Positions 9,302-18,737 of a DNA stretch of 64,000 bases are shown here, piece after piece; positions within the stretch are counted from its first letter, which is position 1, and each line of letters starts with the position of its first letter. Source of the DNA: Maribacter sp. (GTDB lineage Bacteria; Bacteroidota; Bacteroidia; Flavobacteriales; Flavobacteriaceae). The notes below the pieces were generated by a model. It saw nothing but the letters and a program-made list of their open reading frames with translations. It was not told where the DNA came from and made no database searches. The DNA lies in NCBI GenBank assembly GCA_011050675.1, contig DRFI01000002.1, forward strand, positions 31,836 through 95,835, given 5' to 3'. The position numbers and the translations under genes were made by a program.

Positions 9302-9321
9302 TTATGTTAAGGTTAACATAA
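9302..9321. promoter_or_regulatory. Perfect inverted repeat, possible operator
   Basis: TTATGTTAA, a GG spacer and TTAACATAA form a 20-base perfect palindrome about 190 bases before the TldD-like gene. It sits just upstream of a TATTTTTA box. The protein that binds it, if any, is unknown. Confidence 0.4.
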
Positions 9322-9512
9322 TTGTTAAAAAACCCTGTCTATTTTTAGAGAGCTGTAATTAATGTCACGAATTCTGTGAAGGAAGATGTTAAGTTTTGTC
9401 TTTAATTATAGCAGATAAGTTTTGCAATTATAACATACATAATACTATAAATGTTGAGGTAAGATGTCCACTTAGAATATCTATCCTTTGAGAACCAATT
9501 TAAAACTAACAC

Positions 9513-11153
9513 ATGAAAAGAAGAGATTTTGTACAGTACGCCGGGCTGGGTGCCGGAGCTTTAATGATGCCTTCATTATTGCTAGGTAATGACATTCCGA
9601 CGGAAGCTTTACTAGAACCAGGAATGGATGTCTTGTTGAAAAAGAACATGGCAGATGTTGCGCTAAATACAGCTAAGTCTTTAGGTGCTACATATGCAGA
9701 TGCTAGAATAGGTAGATACTTAAACCAGTATGTGTTTACTAGAGAAGATAAAGTACAAAATGTAGTTAATACCGAATCTTTTGGTATTGGTATTCGTGTA
9801 ATAGCTAATGGTACTTGGGGGTTTGCATCAACAAATAGTGTTACTGCAGACGGAATTAAAAAGGCAACGGAACAAGCTGTTGCGATAGCAAAAGCAAATT
9901 CGAAAATTCAAAAGGACCCTGTTAAATTGGCACCTGTAAATGCGTATGGTGAGGTTTCATGGAAAACCCCAATTGTTAAAGATTTTAGGGAGGTTCCTGT
10001 TTCTGAAAAAGTAGAATTAATGTTAAGCGCAAACGCTGCTGCTCTAGATAATGGTGCCGATTATGTCAACTCTGCTTTATTTATGGTAAACGAGCAAAAA
10101 TATTTTGCTTCTACAGATGGGTCTTACATTGATCAAGATATACATAGGTTATGGCCAACATTTAGGGTAACTGCTATAGATAAAGCTAAAGGAAACTTTA
10201 AGACGAGAGAGAACATGAGTGCCCCTGTAGGTATGGGCTATGAGTATATGGATGGCTTAGAATCTGAAAAGCTAGAAGGTCCGGCTGGTCTACGTTTATA
10301 TAGAAATAGTTATGATATGGTAGAAGATGCTACCATTGCGGCAAAACAAGCAAAAGAAAAATTAACGGCAAAATCTGTTGATGCCGGTAAGTACGATTTG
10401 GTGTTAGAGCCTAATCACCTAGGCTTGACTATTCATGAATCTGTTGGTCACCCATTAGAGTTAGATCGTGTATTAGGTTATGAAGCTAATTATGCAGGTA
10501 CTAGTTTTGCATCTTTAGATAAGTTAAAATCTGGAAACTTCCAATACGGTAGTGATATTGTAAACCTTATAGCCGATAAAACTCAAGTAGGTTCTTTAGG
10601 AGCTGTTGGGTATGATGATGAAGGAGTGAAAACCAAGAAATGGGATTTGGTACGTAATGGTGTATTAACAAATTTCCAAGCTATACGAGATCAGGTTCAT
10701 ATGATCGATCAAAATGAATCTCATGGTTGTTGCTATGCTCAAAGTTGGGACGATGTTCAGTTTCAGCGTATGCCAAATGTATCATTGGAACCAGGTAAAG
10801 AAAAGTATTCTATTTCTGAGATGATTAAAGATGTAGAGAAAGGTATTTACATTGCCGGTCGTGGATCTTACTCTATTGATCAGCAGCGTTACAATTTCCA
10901 ATTTGGTGGTACTGTGTTTTATGAGATTAAAGATGGTGAAATTGTTGGTATGCTAGAAGATGTAGCCTACCAATCTAACACTCAAGAGTTCTGGAATTCT
11001 TGTGTTAAGATTTGTGATGAAAGCGATTATAGATTATTCGGTACTTTCTTTGACGGTAAGGGTCAGCCTTCGCAATCTAGCGCTGTGTCTCACGGTAGTT
11101 CTACCGCTAGGTTCAATGATGTAAACGTAATAAACACAGGTAGATCTATTTAA
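9513..11153 (+). CDS. TldD-like metallopeptidase with twin-arginine-type leader
   Basis: The 546-residue protein belongs to the TldD/PmbA peptidase family (U62). The zinc motif HESVGH is at residues 308-313, followed by PLELDR as in TldD. A C-terminal cysteine motif (CVKICDE) is present. The N-terminus MKRRDFVQYAGLGAGALMM looks like a Tat leader, so this copy is probably exported, unlike cytosolic E. coli TldD. TldD supplies the metal site of the TldD/TldE heterodimer, which cleaves unfolded peptides. Its partner starts 30 bases downstream. The two lie upstream of a MoxR-DUF58 cluster. Substrate unknown. Confidence 0.9.
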   Translation: MKRRDFVQYAGLGAGALMMPSLLLGNDIPTEALLEPGMDVLLKKNMADVALNTAKSLGATYADARIGRYLNQYVFTREDKVQNVVNTESFGIGIRVIANGTWGFASTNSVTADGIKKATEQAVAIAKANSKIQKDPVKLAPVNAYGEVSWKTPIVKDFREVPVSEKVELMLSANAAALDNGADYVNSALFMVNEQKYFASTDGSYIDQDIHRLWPTFRVTAIDKAKGNFKTRENMSAPVGMGYEYMDGLESEKLEGPAGLRLYRNSYDMVEDATIAAKQAKEKLTAKSVDAGKYDLVLEPNHLGLTIHESVGHPLELDRVLGYEANYAGTSFASLDKLKSGNFQYGSDIVNLIADKTQVGSLGAVGYDDEGVKTKKWDLVRNGVLTNFQAIRDQVHMIDQNESHGCCYAQSWDDVQFQRMPNVSLEPGKEKYSISEMIKDVEKGIYIAGRGSYSIDQQRYNFQFGGTVFYEIKDGEIVGMLEDVAYQSNTQEFWNSCVKICDESDYRLFGTFFDGKGQPSQSSAVSHGSSTARFNDVNVINTGRSI

Positions 11154-11183
11154 GTATAGGTTCACTCTAAAAAAAGAACAACA

Positions 11184-12500
11184 ATGGCAATTTATACAAA
11201 AGAAGAAGCAAGAAAAATATTGGAGAAAGCATTGAGCTTTTCCAAGGCCGATATCTGTGAGATTAATTTAAGCGGTTATAATAGCGGTAATATTAGATAT
11301 GCACGTAATACGGTATCTACATCAGGTTTTAGTTCTAATCAAAGTTTGGCTGTACAGTCTAGCTTTGGTAAAAAATCTGGTACAGCAACAATCGACGAAT
11401 TCGATGATGCATCGTTAGAAAAAGTGGTAAGAAGAGCTGAGGAATTGGCTAATCTTTCTCCAGAGAATCCAGAATTTATGGAACCTTTGGGTCCGCAGAT
11501 GTACGATGAATCTATTAGTTTTAGTGAAGCAACAGCTAACATAACACCAGAGTACAGGGCAGAGGTAGCAAATAGTAGTATTGTTCCAGCAGATGCAAAA
11601 GATGTAACTGCAGCAGGATTTTTAAATGATTCTGCCGGTTTTAGCGCTATGATTAATTCAAAAGGTCTTTTTGCATATAACCAGTCTACCGATGTAGATT
11701 TTACGGTAACCATGCGTACTAATGATGGTACAGGTTCTGGTTGGGTTTCTAGAGATTTTAATGATGTAACGAAATTTGATGCTGATGAAGCTGCTAAAAC
11801 AGCAATTGATAAAGCTGTTTTATCAAAAGAAGCAAAAGCGATCGAACCAGGTAAATACACGGTTATTTTAGAGCCTGCCGCTTCATCAGATTTGTTGCGT
11901 AATATGTTCAGGTCTTTAGATGCACGTTCTGCAGATGAGGGTAGAAGTTTTATGTCTGGCAAAGATGGGGCTAACAAATTAGGAGAAAAGATTGTAGATG
12001 AACGCGTAAATATTTGGTCAGATCCACTGAATCCAGAAGTGCCAACATCTACTTGGAATGGTGAAGGACAGCCGTTAAAGAAAACATCTTGGTTAGAAAA
12101 AGGTGTTGTTAAAAATTTAGCCTACGATAGATTTTGGGCTAAAGAAAAAGGAGTTGATCCTGTTCCTTTTCCAACCAATGTTATAATGGCAGGTGGCGAT
12201 GCTAGTTTAGAGGAGTTAATTAAGAGTACTAAAAAAGGAATTTTGGTTACTCGTTTATGGTATATACGTAGTGTAGATCCACAGACTTTATTATATACAG
12301 GACTGACTAGGGATGGAACTTTTTATATTGAAAACGGAAAAATTAAATATCCTGTAAAAAACTTCAGGTTTAATGAGAGTCCGATAATCATGTTAAACAA
12401 TTTAGAAACCCTTGGTAAACAAGTGCGTATCAATGGTAATTTAATACCATATATGAAGGTTCGCGATTTTACGTTCACCAGTCTTTCTGATGCGGTATAA
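11184..12500 (+). CDS. TldE/PmbA-like partner subunit
   Basis: The 438-residue protein is a TldE/PmbA homologue. It shows the N-terminal domain (about 1-190, with NIRYARNTVSTSG) and the C-terminal beta-rich domain, but it lacks a HExxxH motif, as expected for the non-catalytic subunit. It has no signal peptide, whereas the adjacent TldD-like subunit carries a Tat-type leader. It could therefore be carried across with its partner or act in a different compartment, which the sequence cannot settle. It ends at a strong hairpin terminator, so it forms a two-gene operon with the TldD-like gene. Confidence 0.88.
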   Translation: MAIYTKEEARKILEKALSFSKADICEINLSGYNSGNIRYARNTVSTSGFSSNQSLAVQSSFGKKSGTATIDEFDDASLEKVVRRAEELANLSPENPEFMEPLGPQMYDESISFSEATANITPEYRAEVANSSIVPADAKDVTAAGFLNDSAGFSAMINSKGLFAYNQSTDVDFTVTMRTNDGTGSGWVSRDFNDVTKFDADEAAKTAIDKAVLSKEAKAIEPGKYTVILEPAASSDLLRNMFRSLDARSADEGRSFMSGKDGANKLGEKIVDERVNIWSDPLNPEVPTSTWNGEGQPLKKTSWLEKGVVKNLAYDRFWAKEKGVDPVPFPTNVIMAGGDASLEELIKSTKKGILVTRLWYIRSVDPQTLLYTGLTRDGTFYIENGKIKYPVKNFRFNESPIIMLNNLETLGKQVRINGNLIPYMKVRDFTFTSLSDAV

Positions 12501-12518
12501 GTGATAGAATTATAATTA

Positions 12519-12560
12519 AAACTGGTTGTTTGTGAAACTTCACGACAATCAGTTTTCTTT
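12519..12560 (+). terminator. Terminator after the TldD/TldE-like pair
   Basis: AAACTG (12519-12524) pairs with CAGTTT (12550-12555), with inner TTGT/ACAA and GTGAA/TTCAC pairs. The stem is followed by TCTTTTTG. Confidence 0.8.
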
Positions 12561-12593
12561 TTGCAGCTTCATTAAAAAATAAGCAATACACTA

Positions 12594-13214
12594 TTGAACA
12601 ACGAATTTTTCTTTACTAGGTTACAGTATGAATCCGGCGATTGGGATGTAGATCAGCGTATGCCTTCCAACTTGTTGAATTCTTTAGTTGAGTATACTAC
12701 TTTGAAAGTAAATACTCAAGAAAAGATAATCACCTTGGCAAGCGATGATATTTTCAAGAGTCCGTTTTGTTACATCTCCGGACATAAATTGGTAGAGTTT
12801 ACCAAAAAGGAAAAGGAGAATTTCGAGAAATATGTGCGCAATGGAGGTTTCGTATTTGCTGATGATTGCAATCATGATATTGATGGGCTTTTCGCAAAGT
12901 CTTTTGAAAGGCAGATGGAGGAAATATTTGGACCTACGGAATTAAAAAAGATACCTAACGACCACGAATTGTATTCCATTTTCTTCGATTTTGAAGATGG
13001 TCCACCAACAACCTCACAAGAGTTGAATGGTTGGGGAGATGACTTGGTCCACGATTATCTAAAGGCAATTGAAGTTAATGGTAGAATAGGGGTCTTATAC
13101 AGCAATAAGGACTATGGCTGCGAGTGGGATTATGATTTTAGAAACAAGCGTTGGTATAAAATAGACAATACACGGTTTGGGGTAAACATAGTATTATATG
13201 CCCTTACCTCATAA
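12594..13214 (+). CDS. DUF4159 domain protein
   Basis: The 206-residue protein starts at TTG 12594. The opening FFTRLQYESGDWDVDQRMP is typical of DUF4159, which has a class I glutamine amidotransferase-like fold without a clear active site. FVRNGG-like and FADDCNHD segments are present at about residues 80-100. There is no signal peptide. Its stop lies 10 bases before the MoxR start, so it probably heads the MoxR operon. DUF4159 proteins often occur beside MoxR, DUF58 and BatA-type genes. Function unknown. Confidence 0.78.
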   Translation: MNNEFFFTRLQYESGDWDVDQRMPSNLLNSLVEYTTLKVNTQEKIITLASDDIFKSPFCYISGHKLVEFTKKEKENFEKYVRNGGFVFADDCNHDIDGLFAKSFERQMEEIFGPTELKKIPNDHELYSIFFDFEDGPPTTSQELNGWGDDLVHDYLKAIEVNGRIGVLYSNKDYGCEWDYDFRNKRWYKIDNTRFGVNIVLYALTS

Positions 13215-13224
13215 ACAGATTTTA

Positions 13225-14229
13225 ATGGATAAAGAATTACAGCGCATAGCTGATGAGGTAGAAATGCTTTCAGGTAAGTTGAAAGCCTTAAAACAAGAAA
13301 TAGGAAAAGTAATTATAGGTCAAGAAGAGACAGTCTCTCAATTACTTATTACATTTTTAGCTGGTGGTCATGCATTGTTAGAAGGCGTACCTGGCTTAGC
13401 AAAAACCTTAATGATCAGAACATTGGCAAATGCCATTGATTTAAAATTTAAAAGAATACAGTTTACGCCAGATTTAATGCCTTCGGATATTATCGGTACC
13501 GAGATATTAGAGGAAGACCATACTACGGGTAAAAAGTTCTTTAAGTTTAACAAAGGACCTATTTTTTCCAATATTATTTTGGCTGATGAAATTAACAGAA
13601 CACCTCCAAAAACACAAGCAGCGTTACTAGAGGCAATGCAAGAATTTGAGGTTACCTATGGCGATAAAACGTATCCTTTAGACAAACCATTCTTTATTTT
13701 GGCTACTCAAAACCCAATAGAACAATCGGGAACATTTGTTCTGCCAGAAGCGCAACAAGATCGTTTTTTACTGTACATCAAAATAGGATACCCTACTCAA
13801 AAAGATGAAGAAGCAATTTTAAAAGCTACAACAGGAACCTTTAAAAAGAAACTGAATAAAGTAATTTCTGGAGAAGATATTGTTCGCTTACAACAGCTTG
13901 TTCGTGAAATTTCTATTAGCGATGCACTCATCACTTTTGTAAGTGATATCATTCGCGCTACACGACCGGAAACCACTACAGATTCTTATGTGAAAAACTG
14001 GGTAGATTGGGGAGCAGGTCCGCGTGCAGGCCAAGCTATGATCTTAACAGCAAAGGCTAATGCCTTGTTAGAAGGTAGATTAGCGGTTACCTTAAATGAT
14101 ATTAAAAATGTAGCGCTGCCAGTATTAAGACATCGAGTATTGGTGAATTTTAGAGCAGAGGCAGAAGGTATTACTTCAGATAAAGTTGCTAGTCATTTAT
14201 TGAATACTATTGAAGTAAAGGGCAAATAA
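13225..14229 (+). CDS. MoxR-family AAA+ ATPase
   Basis: The 334-residue protein contains Walker A (GVPGLAKT), Walker B (ILADEINR), sensor 1 (ATQNPIEQSG) and the C-terminal lid domain of MoxR ATPases. I prefer ATG 13225 over the in-frame ATG at 13198. The upstream codons overlap the DUF4159 gene and add a non-conserved MPLPHKQIL stretch. MoxR ATPases act as chaperones that help mature or insert metal into partner proteins, usually with vWA-type DUF58 proteins such as the one encoded next. It is second in a six-gene operon. Confidence 0.92.
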   Translation: MDKELQRIADEVEMLSGKLKALKQEIGKVIIGQEETVSQLLITFLAGGHALLEGVPGLAKTLMIRTLANAIDLKFKRIQFTPDLMPSDIIGTEILEEDHTTGKKFFKFNKGPIFSNIILADEINRTPPKTQAALLEAMQEFEVTYGDKTYPLDKPFFILATQNPIEQSGTFVLPEAQQDRFLLYIKIGYPTQKDEEAILKATTGTFKKKLNKVISGEDIVRLQQLVREISISDALITFVSDIIRATRPETTTDSYVKNWVDWGAGPRAGQAMILTAKANALLEGRLAVTLNDIKNVALPVLRHRVLVNFRAEAEGITSDKVASHLLNTIEVKGK

Positions 14230-14236
14230 AGAATCT

Positions 14237-14321
14237 CGGGACATGCCCGCGGGGTATTTAATAATAATTTTAATTTTGATTTCGGCGGAAGCTTAAAATC
14301 ATTTAAATCTCGATTATCGAG
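14237..14321. repeat. Spacer with three small inverted repeats, possible REP-like element
   Basis: Between MoxR and DUF58 genes in an otherwise tightly packed operon, a 95-base spacer holds CGGG-acatg-CCCG (14237-14249), a TGATTT/AAATCA pair, and CTCGAT-T-ATCGAG (14309-14321) ending three bases before the next ATG. The GC-rich hairpin stands out in AT-rich DNA. It may be a dispersed repeat or an mRNA-processing or translational control element. Confidence 0.4.
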
Positions 14322-14324
14322 TAA

Positions 14325-15224
14325 ATGAGCAAACAAGACTATCACGATTTACTAAAACCAGAAGTCATCAATACCGTTTCGGGACTATCATTGATATCTC
14401 GAATTGTTGTTGAAGGGTTTACGTCGGGTTTAAATAGGAGTGCTAGGGTTGGTCCGGGAATGGAGTTTAGTCAATATCGTGGCTATGAACCAGGAGATGA
14501 TTTACGGTTGCTAGACTGGAAAATGTTGGCACGTTCCGGTAGGTATTATATTAAGCAATCTGAAATTGAAAGTCAGGTTACTATTAAGTTTATTGTCGAT
14601 TCAAGTGCATCGATGCTGCATAAAGAAACAGACTTGTCCAAAATGGACTTTGTTCGTGTATTGGTGGCAACATTAGCATACATGGCACATAAGCAAGGTG
14701 ACGCTGTAGGGCTTTTTGCTTTAAACGAGAGCGATGTGGTCAGTATTTATCCAAAGGCAGATAAAAAGCATTACAATAGATTGTTGTTAGAATTAATCAA
14801 TCTTACAAATGCAGGTAAATGGCCAGAAACCCATATCTCTAATAAAAGAATTCCAAATAGGGGCGGAAAAGAATTAACCTTTTTCCTGACGGATATGTAT
14901 GAAACCGATACTGAGATTTCTAGTTTTGTAAAAGGACTAAAATCTGCCAGAAATGAAGTTGTTGTGCTACAAATTATGGGTGCAGCAGAAATGGATTTCG
15001 ATTACGGACCAAATATCACTTTTGAGGATTGGGAAACAGGAGCAAGAATTAAAGTGGATACTGAAAAAGCCAAAACAGAATATTTGACAACGCTTGAATC
15101 TAGATTAAAAAACATTAAGGACGAACTGTTATCAAACGGAATACAGCACCACATCTTTAGGATGGATGCACATTTGGGCGAAGCACTTCAACTATTTTTA
15201 AAACAACGTAAGAGACTCAGCTAA
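14325..15224 (+). CDS. DUF58 domain (vWA-like) protein
   Basis: The 299-residue protein has the DUF58 signature YEPGDDLRLLDWKMLARSG at about residues 52-70 and a vWA-like core. The MIDAS-like motif is DSSAS at about residues 90-95, and LTDMYETD follows near residue 190. There are no membrane segments. DUF58 proteins partner MoxR ATPases and are probably their adaptor or client. The next gene begins one base after the stop codon. Confidence 0.88.
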   Translation: MSKQDYHDLLKPEVINTVSGLSLISRIVVEGFTSGLNRSARVGPGMEFSQYRGYEPGDDLRLLDWKMLARSGRYYIKQSEIESQVTIKFIVDSSASMLHKETDLSKMDFVRVLVATLAYMAHKQGDAVGLFALNESDVVSIYPKADKKHYNRLLLELINLTNAGKWPETHISNKRIPNRGGKELTFFLTDMYETDTEISSFVKGLKSARNEVVVLQIMGAAEMDFDYGPNITFEDWETGARIKVDTEKAKTEYLTTLESRLKNIKDELLSNGIQHHIFRMDAHLGEALQLFLKQRKRLS

Positions 15225-15225
15225 T

Positions 15226-16518
15226 ATGTCATTTGCACAACCTATTTATTTATGGACATTATTGGGGCTATTGGTTCCGATAGCAATCCATTTATGGAGT
15301 AAAAAGGAAGCAAAGACCATAAAAATTGGAAGTGTTCAATTATTATCGGAGTCAACATCGAAACAGTCAAGCAGTATACAGTTAAACGAATGGTGGTTAC
15401 TGGTATTACGCATGTTTATCATTGGGCTTATAACCTTGGTATTAGCAAAACCACAATGGTATGCGAGCATTACAAATAGTAGTCTGACATATATTGTAGA
15501 ACCAGAGTTGCTTAAAAATGATGATTTTATGTCTCGTTTTGCTGATATAGACACGAATCAAGAAATAAGAATTTTATGCTCAAACTTACCATTGGCAATA
15601 CTTGATGAGGAATTTACGAGGGATGAGGAATTTATGGATTATTGGGCTTTGGCAGCAGAAACAAATGCCTTAAAAACGGATAGTATTGTTGTCTTTACAA
15701 ACGGCTATTCTAAAGGATTAAAAGGAGCAAGACCAGAAACCAATCACAACATTAAGTGGATAATTTTGGAGACATCAGAGGTAGTTATAAAACCTTTAAT
15801 TATTTATAAAAATGAAAATGATTTTCAATTATTTTTAGGAAAAAGTAGTTCGTTACGCTCAGAAATTTCAAATAAACAAGTTGTATTAGGTGAAGATTAT
15901 GCATTGACTACAAATAGTGATAGCCTGCTAGTATCCAATTCAAAATCAGAGCAAAAGGTACCTGTAGTCGTGCAGAAACCTCTAGAAATAGCATTTTACT
16001 ATACAGATAGTCTTTCTACAGATAAAACATATATAGAAGCTGCATTAAAAGCATTATCCAAGTACTTAAATAGAAATATTAGGGTTGAAAGCATGTTGGA
16101 CACCGAAGCCATTAAAAATAAGAATGCAGATTTGATTATATGGTTGAGCACAAAACCTGCTCCGGTTTATAATCAGAAAATACTGCTACTCAAAAAATCA
16201 GTTTCTAATGCATTAATAGATAAAGGGGAGGATGATACTATCTTTTATTTGACTAAAAGAATTACTCCAGAAAATGCAATATCAGAAAGACTTACAGAAA
16301 ATTTATTGCACATTTTAGACGTCAACAAGGAAGTAGAAAAACTATTGGGTCAAATAGATAAACGCTTGGTTACCGAAGAAGATTTACAGACGAATTATAT
16401 TGAGGATAGTGAAAAGCAAACCCAGTTGGCAAGCTTCGATATTAATCCCTATTTGTGGGGAGTTCTTTTTATACTACTGATTCTTGAACGCTTTATAGCT
16501 TATAAACGGAAACAATAA
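15226..16518 (+). CDS. BatA N-terminal-domain membrane protein
   Basis: The 430-residue protein opens with the N-terminal aerotolerance (BatA) domain: a membrane helix at about 7-24, the hallmark PIAIHLWSKKEAKTIKIGS, and a second helix at about 58-76. Its long extracytoplasmic part has no intact MIDAS motif. A third helix lies near the C-terminus (about 405-422). BatA-type proteins accompany MoxR-DUF58 pairs in Bacteroidota and are thought to form a membrane complex with them. The stop overlaps the next start codon (TAATG), which implies translational coupling. Confidence 0.82.
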   Translation: MSFAQPIYLWTLLGLLVPIAIHLWSKKEAKTIKIGSVQLLSESTSKQSSSIQLNEWWLLVLRMFIIGLITLVLAKPQWYASITNSSLTYIVEPELLKNDDFMSRFADIDTNQEIRILCSNLPLAILDEEFTRDEEFMDYWALAAETNALKTDSIVVFTNGYSKGLKGARPETNHNIKWIILETSEVVIKPLIIYKNENDFQLFLGKSSSLRSEISNKQVVLGEDYALTTNSDSLLVSNSKSEQKVPVVVQKPLEIAFYYTDSLSTDKTYIEAALKALSKYLNRNIRVESMLDTEAIKNKNADLIIWLSTKPAPVYNQKILLLKKSVSNALIDKGEDDTIFYLTKRITPENAISERLTENLLHILDVNKEVEKLLGQIDKRLVTEEDLQTNYIEDSEKQTQLASFDINPYLWGVLFILLILERFIAYKRKQ

Positions 16519-18737
16519 TGGAGTCAGGAAAAATACACTTGATGAAATTTAGTAGGCGATGGCAGTTATTGTCATATGCAGAATCTGTTTTATATGCATT
16601 GGGTATTGCCATACTTATCTATTTTATTACCAAAAATGTATTATTTGGTTTACTGGCTTTCGTAGTATCATTATCAGTTTTATTGGTGATAAAGAAACCT
16701 TGGAAGTATAATTTAAATACTACTAGCGCATATGTAGATGCACATATAGCAGAGGCTTCATTCAGTAGTGGTCTTCTATTACAACCAGAAAATTCCTTGT
16801 CTAATCTTGCCAAGTTGCAACGATTTAAAATCTCAGAGGTATTATCTAAAACCCTAAGCACACTAACGCCGCCAAATAAAATAAAACAGGCATTTATGGT
16901 AATGTTGGGGTTGATGGCAATTGGCCTTGCCATTCAAAAATCAGAACTATTAAAAGATGTCGAACATGTTTTTAATAATCCGGAAAATGAACAAGCTATA
17001 CAGTTTACGGCAACTGATAGTGTTGTTAACAGGCGCATAATCCCAATAATAACGAAGCAAGAAATAAAAATTATTTACCCATCATATACGCGTAAAGGCA
17101 TTAGTAACACTAACGATCCCAATATAGGGGCAGTCGTTGGGGCTAGAATTCAATGGATTTTGGAGTTTGATAATGAAGTGTCATCTGTTCAAATGGAGCA
17201 AATGGGAAAGGTGATTACATTGCAAAAGAGAAAAAATGGTTATCAACTAGAACAGCTATTATCAGAATCTGGTTTCTATAATTTTAAATTCAAAAATGAG
17301 GAAGGTGTTGAGTTTACATCCGATTTATTTTCGATGGAAGCCATACCTGACAATCCGCCAGAAATAGAAATATTGGGTCTAGAGCAATACACATATTTTG
17401 ATTTTTCAGATAGTAAAAAAATACAGCTACAAAGTAGTATTACTGATGACTATGGTTTGAACGATGCCTATATTATTGCAACGGTAAGTAAAGGTTCTGG
17501 AGAGTCGGTTAAGTTTAGGGAAGAAAAATTGAACTTTAAAGAGTCAATTACAAAGGGTCAGAAAGTAATTAAAGCATCAAAAAAATTAGATTTAGATGCC
17601 TTAAAAATGGAGGTAGGAGATGAACTCTATTTTTATGTAGAAGCTTTCGATGAAAAGAAACCTAAGCGAAATGTTGCTCGAAGTGAAACCTATTTTGCAG
17701 TTATAAAAGATACGGTTACAGAAGAATTCGGAGTAGAAGGAACTTTGGGTGTGGACCAAATGCCAGATTATTTTAGAAGTCAACGCCAGCTGATAATTGA
17801 TACGGAGAAACTTATAAAAGATAAACCAAGCATCACCCTTAAAGAGTTTAAATCTAGAAGTAACGAATTAGGATTTGACCAAAAAGCCTTGCGTTTAAAA
17901 TACGGACAGTTTATGGGTGATGAATCTGAAATGGAAGAAGCACCAAGTGTGATCGAAACTGATGAAGTAGGTGAGGACCATGATCATACTGAAGATCAAG
18001 AAAATATATTAAAAGAATACTCTCATGATCATGATGGGGATAATGAACATAATCTAGTGCCAGCTCAAGAAGCAGATGAAGAAGAAGACCCATTGCATGA
18101 ATACCTTCATAATCATGACGACCCAGAAGAGTCTACCTTGTTTGAGGAAACGTTAAAGACAAAATTGAGAAAAGCACTAAGTATCATGTGGGATGCAGAA
18201 TTGCATTTACGTTTATACGAACCAAGGAAATCGTTGCCATTTCAATACGATGCTTTAAAGTTGATTCAAGAAATTAAGAACAGCGCCCGAATTTATGTAC
18301 ATAGAATAGGATTTGATCCACCTCCAATTAAAGAAGAAAACAGGCTTACTGGTTCTATAAAGGATATTGATAATTATAGAAAAAATGAAACAAAAGAATT
18401 AGATAGACCTTATAAAGCGATGGAAAAAGTAGTTTCTCGCTTAGAGCAATTTATACAACAAGAAAGTGACTTTACAGAGCAGGATAAGGTGGTTTTTACC
18501 ACTGCAGGGAGTGAATTAGCCCAATTGGCAATAGATAATCCTGGAAAGCACTTGCAGGTATTACAAGGCTTAAAAGAGATTGAAAATAATACTGGGCGTA
18601 TCATGGGCAATTATAAATTTGTACAAAAGGGATTGTTGTCCGCATTACCAAAAGCTGCTCAAATACCGGGTGCACAAGAACGATATACGGATGAAATTAA
18701 TTTATTATTTCTAAAACAATTAGAAGTCTATGATTGA
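16518..18737 (+). CDS. Large membrane-anchored protein with His/Asp-rich insert
   Basis: The 739-residue protein has two N-terminal membrane helices (about 18-55) and a third at about 119-137. A long extracytoplasmic part has Ig-like beta segments near residues 180-400, and the C-terminal half is helical. An acidic insert at about residues 481-536 is very rich in His and Asp/Glu (EDHDHTEDQEN, YSHDHDGDNEH, HEYLHNHDD) and could bind metal. The layout resembles DUF4175-type proteins of MoxR clusters, but I cannot assign it firmly. It overlaps both neighbours by a few bases, so it is co-translated with the BatA-like protein and the following protein. Confidence 0.7.
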   Translation: MESGKIHLMKFSRRWQLLSYAESVLYALGIAILIYFITKNVLFGLLAFVVSLSVLLVIKKPWKYNLNTTSAYVDAHIAEASFSSGLLLQPENSLSNLAKLQRFKISEVLSKTLSTLTPPNKIKQAFMVMLGLMAIGLAIQKSELLKDVEHVFNNPENEQAIQFTATDSVVNRRIIPIITKQEIKIIYPSYTRKGISNTNDPNIGAVVGARIQWILEFDNEVSSVQMEQMGKVITLQKRKNGYQLEQLLSESGFYNFKFKNEEGVEFTSDLFSMEAIPDNPPEIEILGLEQYTYFDFSDSKKIQLQSSITDDYGLNDAYIIATVSKGSGESVKFREEKLNFKESITKGQKVIKASKKLDLDALKMEVGDELYFYVEAFDEKKPKRNVARSETYFAVIKDTVTEEFGVEGTLGVDQMPDYFRSQRQLIIDTEKLIKDKPSITLKEFKSRSNELGFDQKALRLKYGQFMGDESEMEEAPSVIETDEVGEDHDHTEDQENILKEYSHDHDGDNEHNLVPAQEADEEEDPLHEYLHNHDDPEESTLFEETLKTKLRKALSIMWDAELHLRLYEPRKSLPFQYDALKLIQEIKNSARIYVHRIGFDPPPIKEENRLTGSIKDIDNYRKNETKELDRPYKAMEKVVSRLEQFIQQESDFTEQDKVVFTTAGSELAQLAIDNPGKHLQVLQGLKEIENNTGRIMGNYKFVQKGLLSALPKAAQIPGAQERYTDEINLLFLKQLEVYD

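Larger units (their letters stand above)
9160..9512. other. Gene-free stretch with hairpin and palindrome
   Basis: The region between the LytTR gene and the TldD-like gene holds a hairpin at 9240-9265, a 20-base perfect inverted repeat at 9302-9321, and a possible -7 box TATTTTTA at 9340-9347. I see no credible small gene in it. Confidence 0.5.

Noticed and set aside
9367..9376. ACGAATTCTG, similar to one half of the LytTR-type direct repeat
   Set aside because: No second half is found 21 bases away and no -7 box lies at the expected distance.
11339..11977. Long open frame of 212 codons on the minus strand inside the TldE-like gene
   Set aside because: It is antisense to a well-supported family member, has no known motif and no promoter signal.
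13198..13224. Earlier ATG for the MoxR gene
   Set aside because: It lies inside the DUF4159 gene and adds residues not seen in the family.
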